Origin: an uncultured Bacilli bacterium | GTDB lineage: Bacteria > Bacillota_I > Bacilli_A > RF39 > UBA660 | NCBI GenBank assembly: GCA_947856335.1 | Contig: CANUCD010000016.1 | Coordinates: 1-13,961, forward strand | Reading direction: 5' to 3' | Length of the DNA stretch: 13,961 nt | Shown: positions 5,643-12,807 of the stretch, in pieces | Numbering within the stretch: the stretch's first letter is position 1 | Layout of the letters: each line of letters begins with the position of its first letter | Notes under the pieces: model-generated | Databases searched by the model: none | What the model was told of the DNA's origin: nothing | What the model saw: the letters and a program-made list of their open reading frames with translations, nothing else | Made by a program: the position numbers and the translations under genes

Positions 5643-6167
5643 ATGGAGCAAATAAAAAATGTTATAGATTTAATGCACTTTTTAGAAGAGATAGAGTATG
5701 GGTGGATGGATATTGATAAAAATGTCTATTTGAATACAGAAAAGGGATTTAAGAAGAAATATGTTTTAGCATCTCCTGAAGATGTTTTAGAAAAAAAGGT
5801 TGGTACTTGTTATGATCAAGTAGAATTAGAGCGAAAAATATTTAAAGAACTGGGAAAGAATTTTAATACTTATTTTATGATTTATTATGACTCTAAGAAA
5901 TTATTTAATCATACTTTTTTGGCTTATGAAGAAAATGAAAAGTTTTATTGGTTTGAGCATGCTTGGGAACCTTACCGTGGAATACATGAATATTTAAGTT
6001 TATATGATTTATTAAAAGATGTAAAAGAAAAATTTCAAAAACAAAATAAGTTGAAATTTATGGATGTTGATTATTTGTGCATTTATAAATATAAGAAACC
6101 TAAAGCTAATCTAAGTTTAAAAGATTTTTATAAGCACTGTGAAAATGGCGAAAATGTTTTAATTTAA
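5643..6167 (+). CDS. transglutaminase-like cysteine protein (putative)
   Basis: This 174-residue cytosolic protein has no signal or membrane segment. It shows the order of a transglutaminase-like catalytic core. VGTCYDQVELERKIFKELG carries Cys56 at the start of a helix, NHTFLAYE carries His90, and FYWFEHAW carries Glu105/His106 in the next strand. The family uses a Cys-His-Asp/Glu triad for peptide or amide chemistry, and many bacterial members are uncharacterised proteases or amidases. Glu105 as the third residue is inference. The C-terminal 50 residues (KYKKPKANLSLKDFYKH) are conserved-looking but unassigned. The start is supported by GGTGGAG at 5631-5637. It ends just before the promoter of the thrS T-box, whose -35 overlaps its 3' edge, and probably forms its own transcript. 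Confidence 0.65.
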   Translation: MEQIKNVIDLMHFLEEIEYGWMDIDKNVYLNTEKGFKKKYVLASPEDVLEKKVGTCYDQVELERKIFKELGKNFNTYFMIYYDSKKLFNHTFLAYEENEKFYWFEHAWEPYRGIHEYLSLYDLLKDVKEKFQKQNKLKFMDVDYLCIYKYKKPKANLSLKDFYKHCENGENVLI

Positions 6168-6169
6168 GG

Positions 6170-6198
6170 TTGTATTGTTAAGTTAATAGTGCTATAAT
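6170..6198 (+). promoter_or_regulatory. promoter of the thrS T-box transcript
   Basis: The -35 TTGTAT (6170-6175), 17-base spacer and perfect -10 TATAAT (6193-6198) with extended TG at 6190-6191 place the transcript start near 6205. Confidence 0.8.
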
Positions 6199-6204
6199 TA
6201 CAAA

Positions 6205-6410
6205 TAGAAAATGATTAAAGCAGTGATGAAAGACAAGATTTATTAAGAGTGTTTTAAAGAGAATTGATGGTTGGTGCAAATCAAGAAAACAGCTTTATAA
6301 ATTACTACTTTCTAGTGAGACTAATCATCTCCGGTTTATAACCGTTATTAAAATGAAGAAAAAGAAAGGATGGTACCGTCATTTTTGACTCCTTAGGTAT
6401 CATCCTTTTT
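6205..6410 (+). promoter_or_regulatory. threonine T-box leader controlling thrS
   Basis: This is a tRNA-sensing transcription attenuator. ATGATTA near 6210 pairs with TAATCAT near 6325 as the base of Stem I. A K-turn-like GTGATGA/GTGAGA pair and a GAAAG:CTTTC helix come next. The specifier loop carries ACT (6304-6306) followed by A, a threonine codon that fits the gene downstream. The distal AG-bulge region TTGATGGTTGGTGCAAATCAA-like segment is at about 6263-6284, and Stem III is CGGTT/AACCG (6332-6344). The T-box core GGATGGTACCG (6368-6378) includes TGGT for pairing with the uncharged tRNA ACCA end. The competing terminator is the 13-bp stem 6365-6377/6396-6408 with a T-run to 6410. Uncharged tRNA-Thr should raise thrS expression. 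Confidence 0.93.
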
Positions 6411-6429
6411 ATATAGGGAGGAAGAAATT

Positions 6430-8178
6430 ATGATAAACATTAAAGAAAACGAAAAATTAAATACTTTAAATCACAGTTGTGCTCATCTTTTGGCTCAAGC
6501 TGTAAAACATTTATATCCACAGGCTAAATTTTGGGTAGGTCCAGTGGTTGAAGAAGGATTTTACTATGATATTGATTTAGGAGATATAACGCTAACTAAT
6601 GAAGATTTACCTGCTATAGAAAAAGAGATGAAAAAAATAGCTAAAGATGGTAAAAGGATTGTTCGTCATGAACTTACAAAAGAAGAAGCATTAGAAATGT
6701 TTAAGGCTGATGAATATAAATTAGATTTAATAAATAGAATGGATGAGAAAATATCTTGTTATACACAAGGAGACTTTACTGATTTATGTCGTGGACCTCA
6801 TGTTGATTCGGTAAAAGAATGTAAAAATTTTAAACTCTTAAAAGTAAGTGGTGCTTATTGGAAAGGGGATAAAAATAATCAAGTATTACAAAGAATTTAT
6901 GGTGTTTGTTTTCCAAGTAGTGAAGAATTAGAAGAACACTTAAAAATGCTTGAGGAAAGAAAAGAAAGAGATCATCGTAAATTAGGAAAAGATTTAGGTA
7001 TATTTACAACTTCTGATTTAGTAGGAAAAGGACTGCCAATGTATTTACCTAATGGATATATTATTTGGGAAGAGTTAGAAAATTATATTAAAGGAAAAGA
7101 AAAAGCTTTAGGTTATAAACATGTACTTACACCACCTTTAGGAAATGTAGAGTTATATAAAACTAGTGGACACTGGGAACATTATCAAGAAAATATGTTT
7201 CCTAAAATGGAAGTAGACGGGGAAGAGTTTGTCTTAAGACCAATGAATTGTCCTCATCATATGATGATTTATGCTAATTCGATACATTCGTACCGTGATT
7301 TACCAATACGTATTGGGGAAATAGCAAGAGATTGTCGGTATGAGGCAAGTGGGGCTTTGAAAGGAATCGAAAGAGTAAGGACATTTTGTCAAAATGATGC
7401 TCATCTTTTTGTAACACCAGAACAAATAGAATCTGAGTTTTCATTGGTTGTTCATTTAATATTAGATGTTTATAAAGAGCTTGGAATAAAAGATTATCAT
7501 TTTGAGTTATCACTAAGAGATCCAGAAGATAAAGTAAAATATTATCCTGATGATGAAATGTGGAATCATGCTGAAGATACTTTACGCAATGTTTTAGATC
7601 ATATTGGGATTCCTTATATTGAAAAAATAGGAGAAGCTGCTTTTTATGGACCTAAGTTGGATGTTCAAGTAAGACCTGCGATTGGAAATGAGTATACACT
7701 TTCTACTTGTCAGTTAGATTTTTGTTTACCTATGCGTTTTGATTTGACTTATGTTGATAAAGACGGAAGTAAAAAAACACCAGTTGTTTTACATCGAGCA
7801 ATATTTGGAAGCTTAGATCGTTTTATTGCTTATTATTTAGAAGAAAGAAAAGGTTTATTTCCATTATGGCTTGCTCCTGTTGGGGTAAATATTATTCCTG
7901 TTAATAATGAGTATCATTTAGAATATGCCAAAGAATTATTAGAAGAATTAAAAATAAATAATATTAGAGCTGAATTAGATAGTCGTGATGAAAAGCTAGG
8001 ATTTAAAATGAGAGAAAGTGTTATGAAAAAGAAAAATTATGCAGTTATTATTGGTAATGAAGAAGTATCTAATAATACTGTTAGTTTCCGTAAATGTGGC
8101 GAAGAAGAAACAAAAACGATTAAAAAAGAAGAATTTATTAAGTTATTATTAGATGAAATAAAGACAAAAAAATATTAG
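6430..8178 (+). CDS. thrS: threonyl-tRNA synthetase, TGS-less form
   Basis: ThrRS charges tRNA-Thr with threonine and, through its N2 domain, removes mis-attached serine. At 582 residues it is about 60 shorter than the E. coli enzyme because it begins directly in the editing domain; the N-terminal TGS domain is absent. Editing residues are present: HSCAH (His15, His19) and CRGPH (Cys120, His124). The class II core follows, with zinc ligands Cys274 (MNCPHH), His325 (NDAH) and His455 (VVLHRA), and motif 2 around RDCRYEASG. The anticodon-binding domain occupies about 480-575. The start ATG 6430 has GGGAGGAAG at 6416-6424, and no upstream in-frame extension exists because the T-box terminator is immediately before. 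Expression is governed by that T-box. A hairpin ends the transcript. Confidence 0.97.
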   Translation: MINIKENEKLNTLNHSCAHLLAQAVKHLYPQAKFWVGPVVEEGFYYDIDLGDITLTNEDLPAIEKEMKKIAKDGKRIVRHELTKEEALEMFKADEYKLDLINRMDEKISCYTQGDFTDLCRGPHVDSVKECKNFKLLKVSGAYWKGDKNNQVLQRIYGVCFPSSEELEEHLKMLEERKERDHRKLGKDLGIFTTSDLVGKGLPMYLPNGYIIWEELENYIKGKEKALGYKHVLTPPLGNVELYKTSGHWEHYQENMFPKMEVDGEEFVLRPMNCPHHMMIYANSIHSYRDLPIRIGEIARDCRYEASGALKGIERVRTFCQNDAHLFVTPEQIESEFSLVVHLILDVYKELGIKDYHFELSLRDPEDKVKYYPDDEMWNHAEDTLRNVLDHIGIPYIEKIGEAAFYGPKLDVQVRPAIGNEYTLSTCQLDFCLPMRFDLTYVDKDGSKKTPVVLHRAIFGSLDRFIAYYLEERKGLFPLWLAPVGVNIIPVNNEYHLEYAKELLEELKINNIRAELDSRDEKLGFKMRESVMKKKNYAVIIGNEEVSNNTVSFRKCGEEETKTIKKEEFIKLLLDEIKTKKY

Positions 8179-8203
8179 ATGTTAATTCATTTAGCATCTT
8201 TTT
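8177..8203 (+). terminator. terminator of thrS
   Basis: The 9-bp stem 8177-8185/8191-8199 with one G-T wobble and loop TTCAT starts in the thrS stop codon and is followed by a T-run. It lies 28 bases before the next start. TATTAT at 8207-8212 could serve as a -10 for that gene but lacks a clear -35. Confidence 0.75.
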
Positions 8204-8230
8204 CATTATTATAAGCTTAGAGGTGGTAAA

Positions 8231-9409
8231 ATGAAAATAAATAGAATAAAAGAGGAAGATGTTAGACATTTGTTTTCCAAGAGAATGGTTGATGCAAATA
8301 AAGGGGACTTTAAAAAAGTTGGTATTTTGGGTGGTTCACTAAAATATAGTGGAGCTGTTAAACTTGCTAGTATGAGTTTAAGTTCTCTTAGAAGTGGATG
8401 TGGACTTTCACGGATAATTGTTCCTAAAAATATTGCTTATTCTTTAACAACGTTTATATTAGAACAAACTATTTATCCTTATAAATCACTTAAAGATATT
8501 AAAATGGCAATTAGTGATTTAGAATGTTTAGCTTTAGGTATGGGTTGGGATAAAGAAAAACAAAATTTAAAGATTTTGACTTTTATTTTGATCAATTTTA
8601 AAGGAAAAGTTATTATTGATGCTGATGGGTTAAATACTTTAGTTAATCATTTAGAATTATTAGAAAAAAGTAAGGCAAAAATTATATTAACACCTCATTT
8701 AAAAGAGTTTTCACGTTTAATCAATGTTTCTTTAGAAAAATTAGAGAAAGAAAAAGAAGAGTTAGCTTTTAATTTTGCTAAAAAATATCATGTTATTTTG
8801 GTATTAAAGGGACATTCTACGATTATTACTGATGGAAGTCTTTTATATTTATGTGAATGTGGAAGTCCTGGTATGGCAACAAGTGGAAGTGGAGATGTTT
8901 TATCGGGGATTTTAGCAGGTATGCTTGCTTATCAAGATTATAATTTATTAACAGTAAGTGCAGGAGTTTTATTAAATGGATTAGCAGGAGAATTAGCGAC
9001 GAGGAAAAATACAGATATTGGTATGCTTGCAAGTGATACGATAAAAAATATTCCAGATGCAATACAAAAAATTAGAAATAATGTTGTAAATGTTCAAAAT
9101 TTTTTTGATTTAGATATACGGGTTGGTACTATCATTTGGGTAGATGATTTTTTAAAGGCTAAGAAAAAAGCATATAAGTTAGAAATAGATTTTGGAGTTT
9201 TGGGAGTAAAAAAATCGTCAGCTCAAATTACAACTTTTTATCAAAAAGAAGACTTAATTGGTAAACAAGTTTTAGCAATAGTTAATTTCCCACCTAAACA
9301 AGTCGCAGATTTTATGTCTGAAGTTTTAGTTTTGGGTATTTATCATGAAAATGGAGTTATTTTAATTTCTCCTGATAAGCCAGTTTGTAATGGAGATAAA
9401 TTGGGATAG
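8231..9409 (+). CDS. fusion of ADP/ATP-dependent NAD(P)HX dehydratase (NnrD) with tRNA-binding protein CsaA
   Basis: This is one continuous 392-residue frame with two complete domains. Residues 1-280 are a ribokinase-fold NAD(P)H-hydrate dehydratase, which repairs hydrated NADH/NADPH using ADP or ATP. It has NKGDFKKVGILGGS near 23-36, IIDADGLNTL, LTPHLKEF, VLKGHS and the catalytic block PGMATSGSGD with Asp222. Residues 284-392 match CsaA, a homodimeric tRNA-binding/chaperone protein of about 110 residues: FFDLDIRVGTI, SSAQIT, GKQVLAIVNFPPKQVADF, SEVLVLGIY and the end PDKPVCNGDKLG. Both parts are about full length for stand-alone proteins, and no stop or ribosome site separates them near 9080. 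The usual epimerase partner domain (NnrE, YjeF N-terminal) is absent. The start has AGAGGTGG at 8219-8226. A sequencing error that removed a stop cannot be excluded. Confidence 0.9.
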   Translation: MKINRIKEEDVRHLFSKRMVDANKGDFKKVGILGGSLKYSGAVKLASMSLSSLRSGCGLSRIIVPKNIAYSLTTFILEQTIYPYKSLKDIKMAISDLECLALGMGWDKEKQNLKILTFILINFKGKVIIDADGLNTLVNHLELLEKSKAKIILTPHLKEFSRLINVSLEKLEKEKEELAFNFAKKYHVILVLKGHSTIITDGSLLYLCECGSPGMATSGSGDVLSGILAGMLAYQDYNLLTVSAGVLLNGLAGELATRKNTDIGMLASDTIKNIPDAIQKIRNNVVNVQNFFDLDIRVGTIIWVDDFLKAKKKAYKLEIDFGVLGVKKSSAQITTFYQKEDLIGKQVLAIVNFPPKQVADFMSEVLVLGIYHENGVILISPDKPVCNGDKLG

Positions 9410-9423
9410 TTAAATATATAAAG

Positions 9424-9451
9424 AAAGATAAAATGTGTTTTGTCTTTTTTT
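9424..9451 (+). terminator. terminator of the nnrD-csaA fusion gene
   Basis: The 10-bp stem 9424-9433/9438-9447 (one wobble) with tetraloop TGTG is followed by a T-run to 9451. The next 170 bases to 9621 hold only the promoter of the following gene. Confidence 0.75.
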
Positions 9452-9581
9452 ATGTTACAAAATAACTAAAGAAAGTGATAAATTTATTATAAACTTTATT
9501 AAAAGTTAAAAAATCATTTCTTTATATTATGAATTAGAATTTAATTTATAATGAGTCCTAGTTTATCTTTTAATTTATTTA

Positions 9582-9590
9582 TGATATACT
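9582..9590 (+). promoter_or_regulatory. extended -10 promoter of the membrane XRE gene
   Basis: TGATATACT has -10 TATACT at 9585-9590, with a weak TTTATC 17 bases upstream (9562-9567). It precedes the start codon by 31 bases. Confidence 0.5.
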
Positions 9591-9621
9591 TAATTAGTAA
9601 TATTTTGGGGAGAATGATGCT

Positions 9622-10323
9622 ATGAATCAAAATAAATTGGGTGAGTTAATAAAAAACTTGCGAAAAGAAAATCATTTAACGCAAAAAGAATTTGCAGAAC
9701 TTTTTAACGTTACTTATCAAGCAGTATCAAAATGGGAAAATGGAGTTAATATTCCAGATATTGCTATATTAAAAGAAATGAGTAATAAATTTAGTCTTGA
9801 TATAAATTATTTGTTAGATGGTGAAGTAAATAAAAGTAAGAAAAATAAAAAAAGAGTTTTAGTTCTTTTCCTTGGTTTATTGTTAGTCGTTTTCTTTATT
9901 CTTCTTTATTTGTTTACTCATAATCATGATTTTACTTTTAAAAATGTTAGAAGTGATTGTGATGATTTTACGGTTTTGGGGAATATTGCTTATAATGATA
10001 ATAAAACGTCTATCAATATATCTAGTATTAGTTGTTTAAATGATGAAGCACAGTTGTTTAATGAAATTATTACTATTTTGTATGAAGAACATGAAAATAC
10101 TAAAACAATAATTAGTAAAGATGAGTATTATGGTGAGAAAATAACATTAAATAATTATTTAAATACAGTAGAATTTAATATTGATGATTATGAGAGTACT
10201 TGTAAAAATTATACAGATAATAGTTTAAGTATTGAGTTGAAAGCAACTAATGAAAATGGCGATATTATTACTTATGAAATTCCTCTTCGATTAAATGATA
10301 ATTGCATTTCAACTGCAAGTTGA
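9622..10323 (+). CDS. membrane-anchored XRE-family regulator with extracytoplasmic domain
   Basis: This 233-residue protein has an N-terminal XRE HTH (residues 1-66: LGELIKNLRKENHLTQKEFA, then VTYQAVSKWENG). A basic KKNKKR stretch (73-78) leads to one membrane helix (79-98, VLVLFLGLLLVVFFILLYLF), and a 135-residue domain follows. By the positive-inside rule the HTH is cytoplasmic and the rest outside. The outer domain has four cysteines (113, 138, 194, 228), an even number that would allow two disulfides, and alternating beta-like segments. One-component membrane regulators of this type pass an envelope signal directly to DNA, but ligand and targets are unknown. The start is set by GGGGAGA at 9607-9613. 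It lies upstream of the sulfotransferase gene, which has its own -10, so control of that gene is a guess. Confidence 0.8.
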   Translation: MNQNKLGELIKNLRKENHLTQKEFAELFNVTYQAVSKWENGVNIPDIAILKEMSNKFSLDINYLLDGEVNKSKKNKKRVLVLFLGLLLVVFFILLYLFTHNHDFTFKNVRSDCDDFTVLGNIAYNDNKTSINISSISCLNDEAQLFNEIITILYEEHENTKTIISKDEYYGEKITLNNYLNTVEFNIDDYESTCKNYTDNSLSIELKATNENGDIITYEIPLRLNDNCISTAS

Positions 10324-10335
10324 GTAAATTCAACT
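10318..10335 (+). terminator. weak terminator after the membrane XRE gene
   Basis: AGTTGA (10318-10323) pairs with TCAACT (10330-10335) around a 6-base loop. The downstream T-tract is interrupted by A residues, so termination would be partial and read-through into the next gene is possible. Confidence 0.4.
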
Positions 10336-10364
10336 ATCAGTTTATTTTATTTTATTTATTATTT

Positions 10365-10373
10365 TGTTATAGT
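10365..10373 (+). promoter_or_regulatory. extended -10 promoter of the sulfotransferase gene
   Basis: TGTTATAGT gives an extended -10 (TATAGT at 10368-10373), 20 bases before the start. The -35 region is only T-rich. Confidence 0.45.
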
Positions 10374-10393
10374 GAGATTGGGAGTGAGAAAAA

Positions 10394-12340
10394 ATGAAAA
10401 ATAAAAAGAAAATAATTTTAATTGCTTTACTAATTTTAATTGTTTTGATAGCTATTATTTTATTTGTTTTAAATTTATTATCAACAAATAAAGAAGAAGC
10501 AGAGCAAATTATTAGTTTAGTAGAAAAACAGAGTGTTTTGGAAGACGAACTTGATTGTACAGGTTATACAATTGATAATGCTAAAGTGGTATTAAATCCT
10601 TATCAAATATCACCTTTAACAGCACTTATTATGTTTGAGACTGATACTGAGGTAGCACCAACAGTTACGATTGTTGGAAAAGATGAAAATACAACTTTTA
10701 CACATGAGTTTGAAGAAAGTAAAAGTCATTATTTATCAATTTATGGATTATATCCTGATAGTGAAAATGAAGTAATTGTATCTTTTTTAGATACAGAAAA
10801 AACATTTACGATTAAGACAGAAGCTTTACCTGATGATTTTATCTTGCCAACTAGTGTAAAAGGCAATAAAGATTCTTTAGGTAATGAGTTATACTTTTTT
10901 AGTCCTTCAAGCAGTGGGTATACAAGTGCTTATGACGTAAATGGAGATGTTAGATGGTATTTAACTATAAATGCTTTATGGGAGATCAATCGTTTAAGTA
11001 ATGGACATTTAATGGTATCAACTGAAAGAAGAGTAAATTCTCCTTATTATATGAGTGGTTTGTATGAAATGGATTTACTTGGAAAAATATATAAAGAAAT
11101 TAGTTTAGAGGGTGGATATCATCATGATTATTTTGAGATGCCAAATGGTAATTTATTGGTAGCAAGTGATGAGTTTAATAATGATTATGGTACGGTTGAA
11201 GATGTTATAGTGGAAGTTGATATTAGTAGTGGAGATATTATTAAAACTTGGGATCTTAAAGATATTCTTAATATGGAAGATGGTAAGAGTGAAAATTGGG
11301 TTGATTATGATTGGTTTCATAATAATTCTGTGTGGTATGATGATGCTACTGGCTCTATTACTTTATCAGGAAGACATCAAGATGCTGTTATAAATATTGA
11401 TTATGATACAGGTAGTCTAAATTGGATAATTGGTGATTCTACGAATTGGAGTGAAGAATATCAAAAGTATTTCTTTACACCAGTTGGAGATGATTTTGAG
11501 TGGCAATGGAGTCAACATGCTGCAATGATTACTCCTGAGGGTTATGTATTTATACTTGATAATGGTAATAATAAATCAAAAATTAAAGAAGAATATGTGC
11601 CTGCTGAAGAATCTTATACTAGAGGAGTTATGTATAAGATTGATACAGATAAAATGACGATTGAGCAAATTTGGGAATATGGAAAAGAGCGAGGAAGTGA
11701 GTTTTATTCTCCATATATTTCCGATGTCGATTATTTAGCTAAAGATCATTATATTGTTCATTCTGGTGGGATTGTTTATGTTGATGGAAAAAACTCAAAT
11801 CAACCAGCAGGACTTGGTGGTGCAGATAAACTTGTTAGTGATACTGTAGAAATTTTAAATGATGAAGTTATATTTGAAATTATTTTACCTAATAATAATT
11901 ATCGAGTTGAAAAAATGAGTTTATATGCAGATAACGAAAAATATGAACAAACAGAAGCTAAGAGAATAGGTTCTTTAGGAAAAACAGAGCTTAGAGATAC
12001 AAAAATTGGATTTGTATTAGGGGCAAAAGATATTAGTGAGTTTGGTAGAGATTTTGCCGTAACGCAAGAAATTGATAGATTAGTAGTAAGTGGTAGATTT
12101 AAAAAAGGAGAAGATGTTAATATCATTCTTTATCAAAATGGAAAATCAAATATTTATCATGTATCTGTTAGTAAAAAACCATATACGGCTTTATGTTTAG
12201 ATATATTTACGGAAGATGAAACAGAAAACGGAATTGTTATTGATAAATATATTAACGATGAGGGATTAAGTGGTAAATATTCAGTGTATTTAGAAGTTAA
12301 TGATGTTATTTATGATACGAATGAATATGTCGAATTTTAA
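10394..12340 (+). CDS. aryl-sulfate sulfotransferase (ASST family), membrane-anchored
   Basis: ASST enzymes move sulfate from one phenolic ester to another phenol, without PAPS, by a sulfo-histidine intermediate. This 648-residue protein starts with a basic stretch and an uncleaved-looking membrane helix (residues 7-29), so the catalytic domain would be outside the cell. A beta-sandwich-like N-terminal domain (about 50-150) precedes a propeller-type body. Family residues are visible: YHHDYFEMPNGN (His243/244), DWFHNNSV (His309), SGRHQDA (Arg327) and QHAAM (His375). These correspond, from memory, to E. coli His252, His356, Arg374 and His436; the His-to-Arg spacing of 18 is identical. His375 would be the sulfated residue. 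A C-terminal domain of about 170 residues is unassigned. The start has GGGAGTGAG at 10380-10387. No sulfatase or DsbA-like partner is adjacent. Confidence 0.88.
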   Translation: MKNKKKIILIALLILIVLIAIILFVLNLLSTNKEEAEQIISLVEKQSVLEDELDCTGYTIDNAKVVLNPYQISPLTALIMFETDTEVAPTVTIVGKDENTTFTHEFEESKSHYLSIYGLYPDSENEVIVSFLDTEKTFTIKTEALPDDFILPTSVKGNKDSLGNELYFFSPSSSGYTSAYDVNGDVRWYLTINALWEINRLSNGHLMVSTERRVNSPYYMSGLYEMDLLGKIYKEISLEGGYHHDYFEMPNGNLLVASDEFNNDYGTVEDVIVEVDISSGDIIKTWDLKDILNMEDGKSENWVDYDWFHNNSVWYDDATGSITLSGRHQDAVINIDYDTGSLNWIIGDSTNWSEEYQKYFFTPVGDDFEWQWSQHAAMITPEGYVFILDNGNNKSKIKEEYVPAEESYTRGVMYKIDTDKMTIEQIWEYGKERGSEFYSPYISDVDYLAKDHYIVHSGGIVYVDGKNSNQPAGLGGADKLVSDTVEILNDEVIFEIILPNNNYRVEKMSLYADNEKYEQTEAKRIGSLGKTELRDTKIGFVLGAKDISEFGRDFAVTQEIDRLVVSGRFKKGEDVNIILYQNGKSNIYHVSVSKKPYTALCLDIFTEDETENGIVIDKYINDEGLSGKYSVYLEVNDVIYDTNEYVEF

Positions 12341-12362
12341 AGAAGAAATTTTCTTCTTTTTT
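12339..12362 (+). terminator. terminator of the sulfotransferase gene
   Basis: The 8-bp stem 12339-12346/12352-12359, beginning in the stop codon, is followed by T residues to 12362. It directly abuts the MerR-type promoter. Confidence 0.65.
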
Positions 12363-12363
12363 C

Positions 12364-12394
12364 TTGACTTAGAGTATAGTCTAAGTAGTATGAT
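12364..12394 (+). promoter_or_regulatory. MerR-type operator-promoter with 19-bp spacer
   Basis: The -35 TTGACT (12364-12369) and -10 TATGAT (12389-12394) are separated by 19 bases, the overlong spacing typical of promoters activated by MerR proteins. Between them lies a perfect inverted repeat, ACTTAGA (12367-12373) and TCTAAGT (12380-12386), with a 6-base centre. This closely matches the remembered TTGACTTAGAGT...CTAAG operator of the AdhR/NmlR branch. It reads into the MerR gene that would bind it, so autoregulation plus effector activation is expected. Confidence 0.9.
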
Positions 12395-12414
12395 GTACAT
12401 AAATTGAGGTGATT

Positions 12415-12765
12415 ATGATAACAATATGTGAAGTAAGTATGAAGTATCATATTAGTAAAGATGCTTTGCGTTTTTATGAAAAAGAAAAGTTAATTGGTCC
12501 TATAAGGAAAAATAAAAGTGGTATTCGCGAATATCAAGATAGTGATTTAGAAAGAATAGAATTTGTGCTTTGTATGCGTAGTGCAGGTTTAAGCATTGCA
12601 GTTTTAAGAAAATATTTGGAATTATATGATAAAGGGGATAATACAAAAGAAATGCGCTTAAATTTACTTTTAAATGAAAAAAAGAAATTAAAAGAAAAAA
12701 TTAAATGTATGAATGATGCTTTTAAGAAATTAGAGTATAAAATTAAATTATATCAAGAATCATAA
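12415..12765 (+). CDS. MerR-family regulator of the AdhR/NmlR type
   Basis: This 116-residue protein has a winged HTH at 1-70 (VSMKYHISKDALRFYEKEKLIGP, then GIREYQDSDL) and a long antiparallel coiled-coil helix at about 78-112 (NEKKKLKEKIKCMNDAF). It has no metal-binding C-terminal motif. The segment IEFVLCMRSAGLSI places Cys53 exactly where Bacillus AdhR has its redox/aldehyde-sensing Cys52 (comparison from memory), so it probably senses electrophiles such as aldehydes, or thiol stress. The start ATG 12415 follows TTGAGGTGAT; a GTG at 12409 is part of that ribosome site. It lies just downstream of a matching MerR operator and 42 bases upstream of the DUF362 gene, its probable co-transcribed target. 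Confidence 0.9.
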   Translation: MITICEVSMKYHISKDALRFYEKEKLIGPIRKNKSGIREYQDSDLERIEFVLCMRSAGLSIAVLRKYLELYDKGDNTKEMRLNLLLNEKKKLKEKIKCMNDAFKKLEYKIKLYQES

Positions 12766-12807
12766 AATATGTTACAATTATACTGTGATAAGAAAGGTAG
12801 GAAAAAT

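Noticed and set aside
7274..7513. Reverse-strand open frame inside thrS (and similar ones at 1124-1333, 8826-9062, 11899-12126)
   Set aside because: Each lies wholly within, or antisense to, a confidently identified gene, with no start signals.
12769..12807. Upstream ATG extension of the DUF362 gene
   Set aside because: No ribosome site precedes ATG 12769, the extra residues do not resemble the family, and AGAAAGGTAGG points to ATG 12808.
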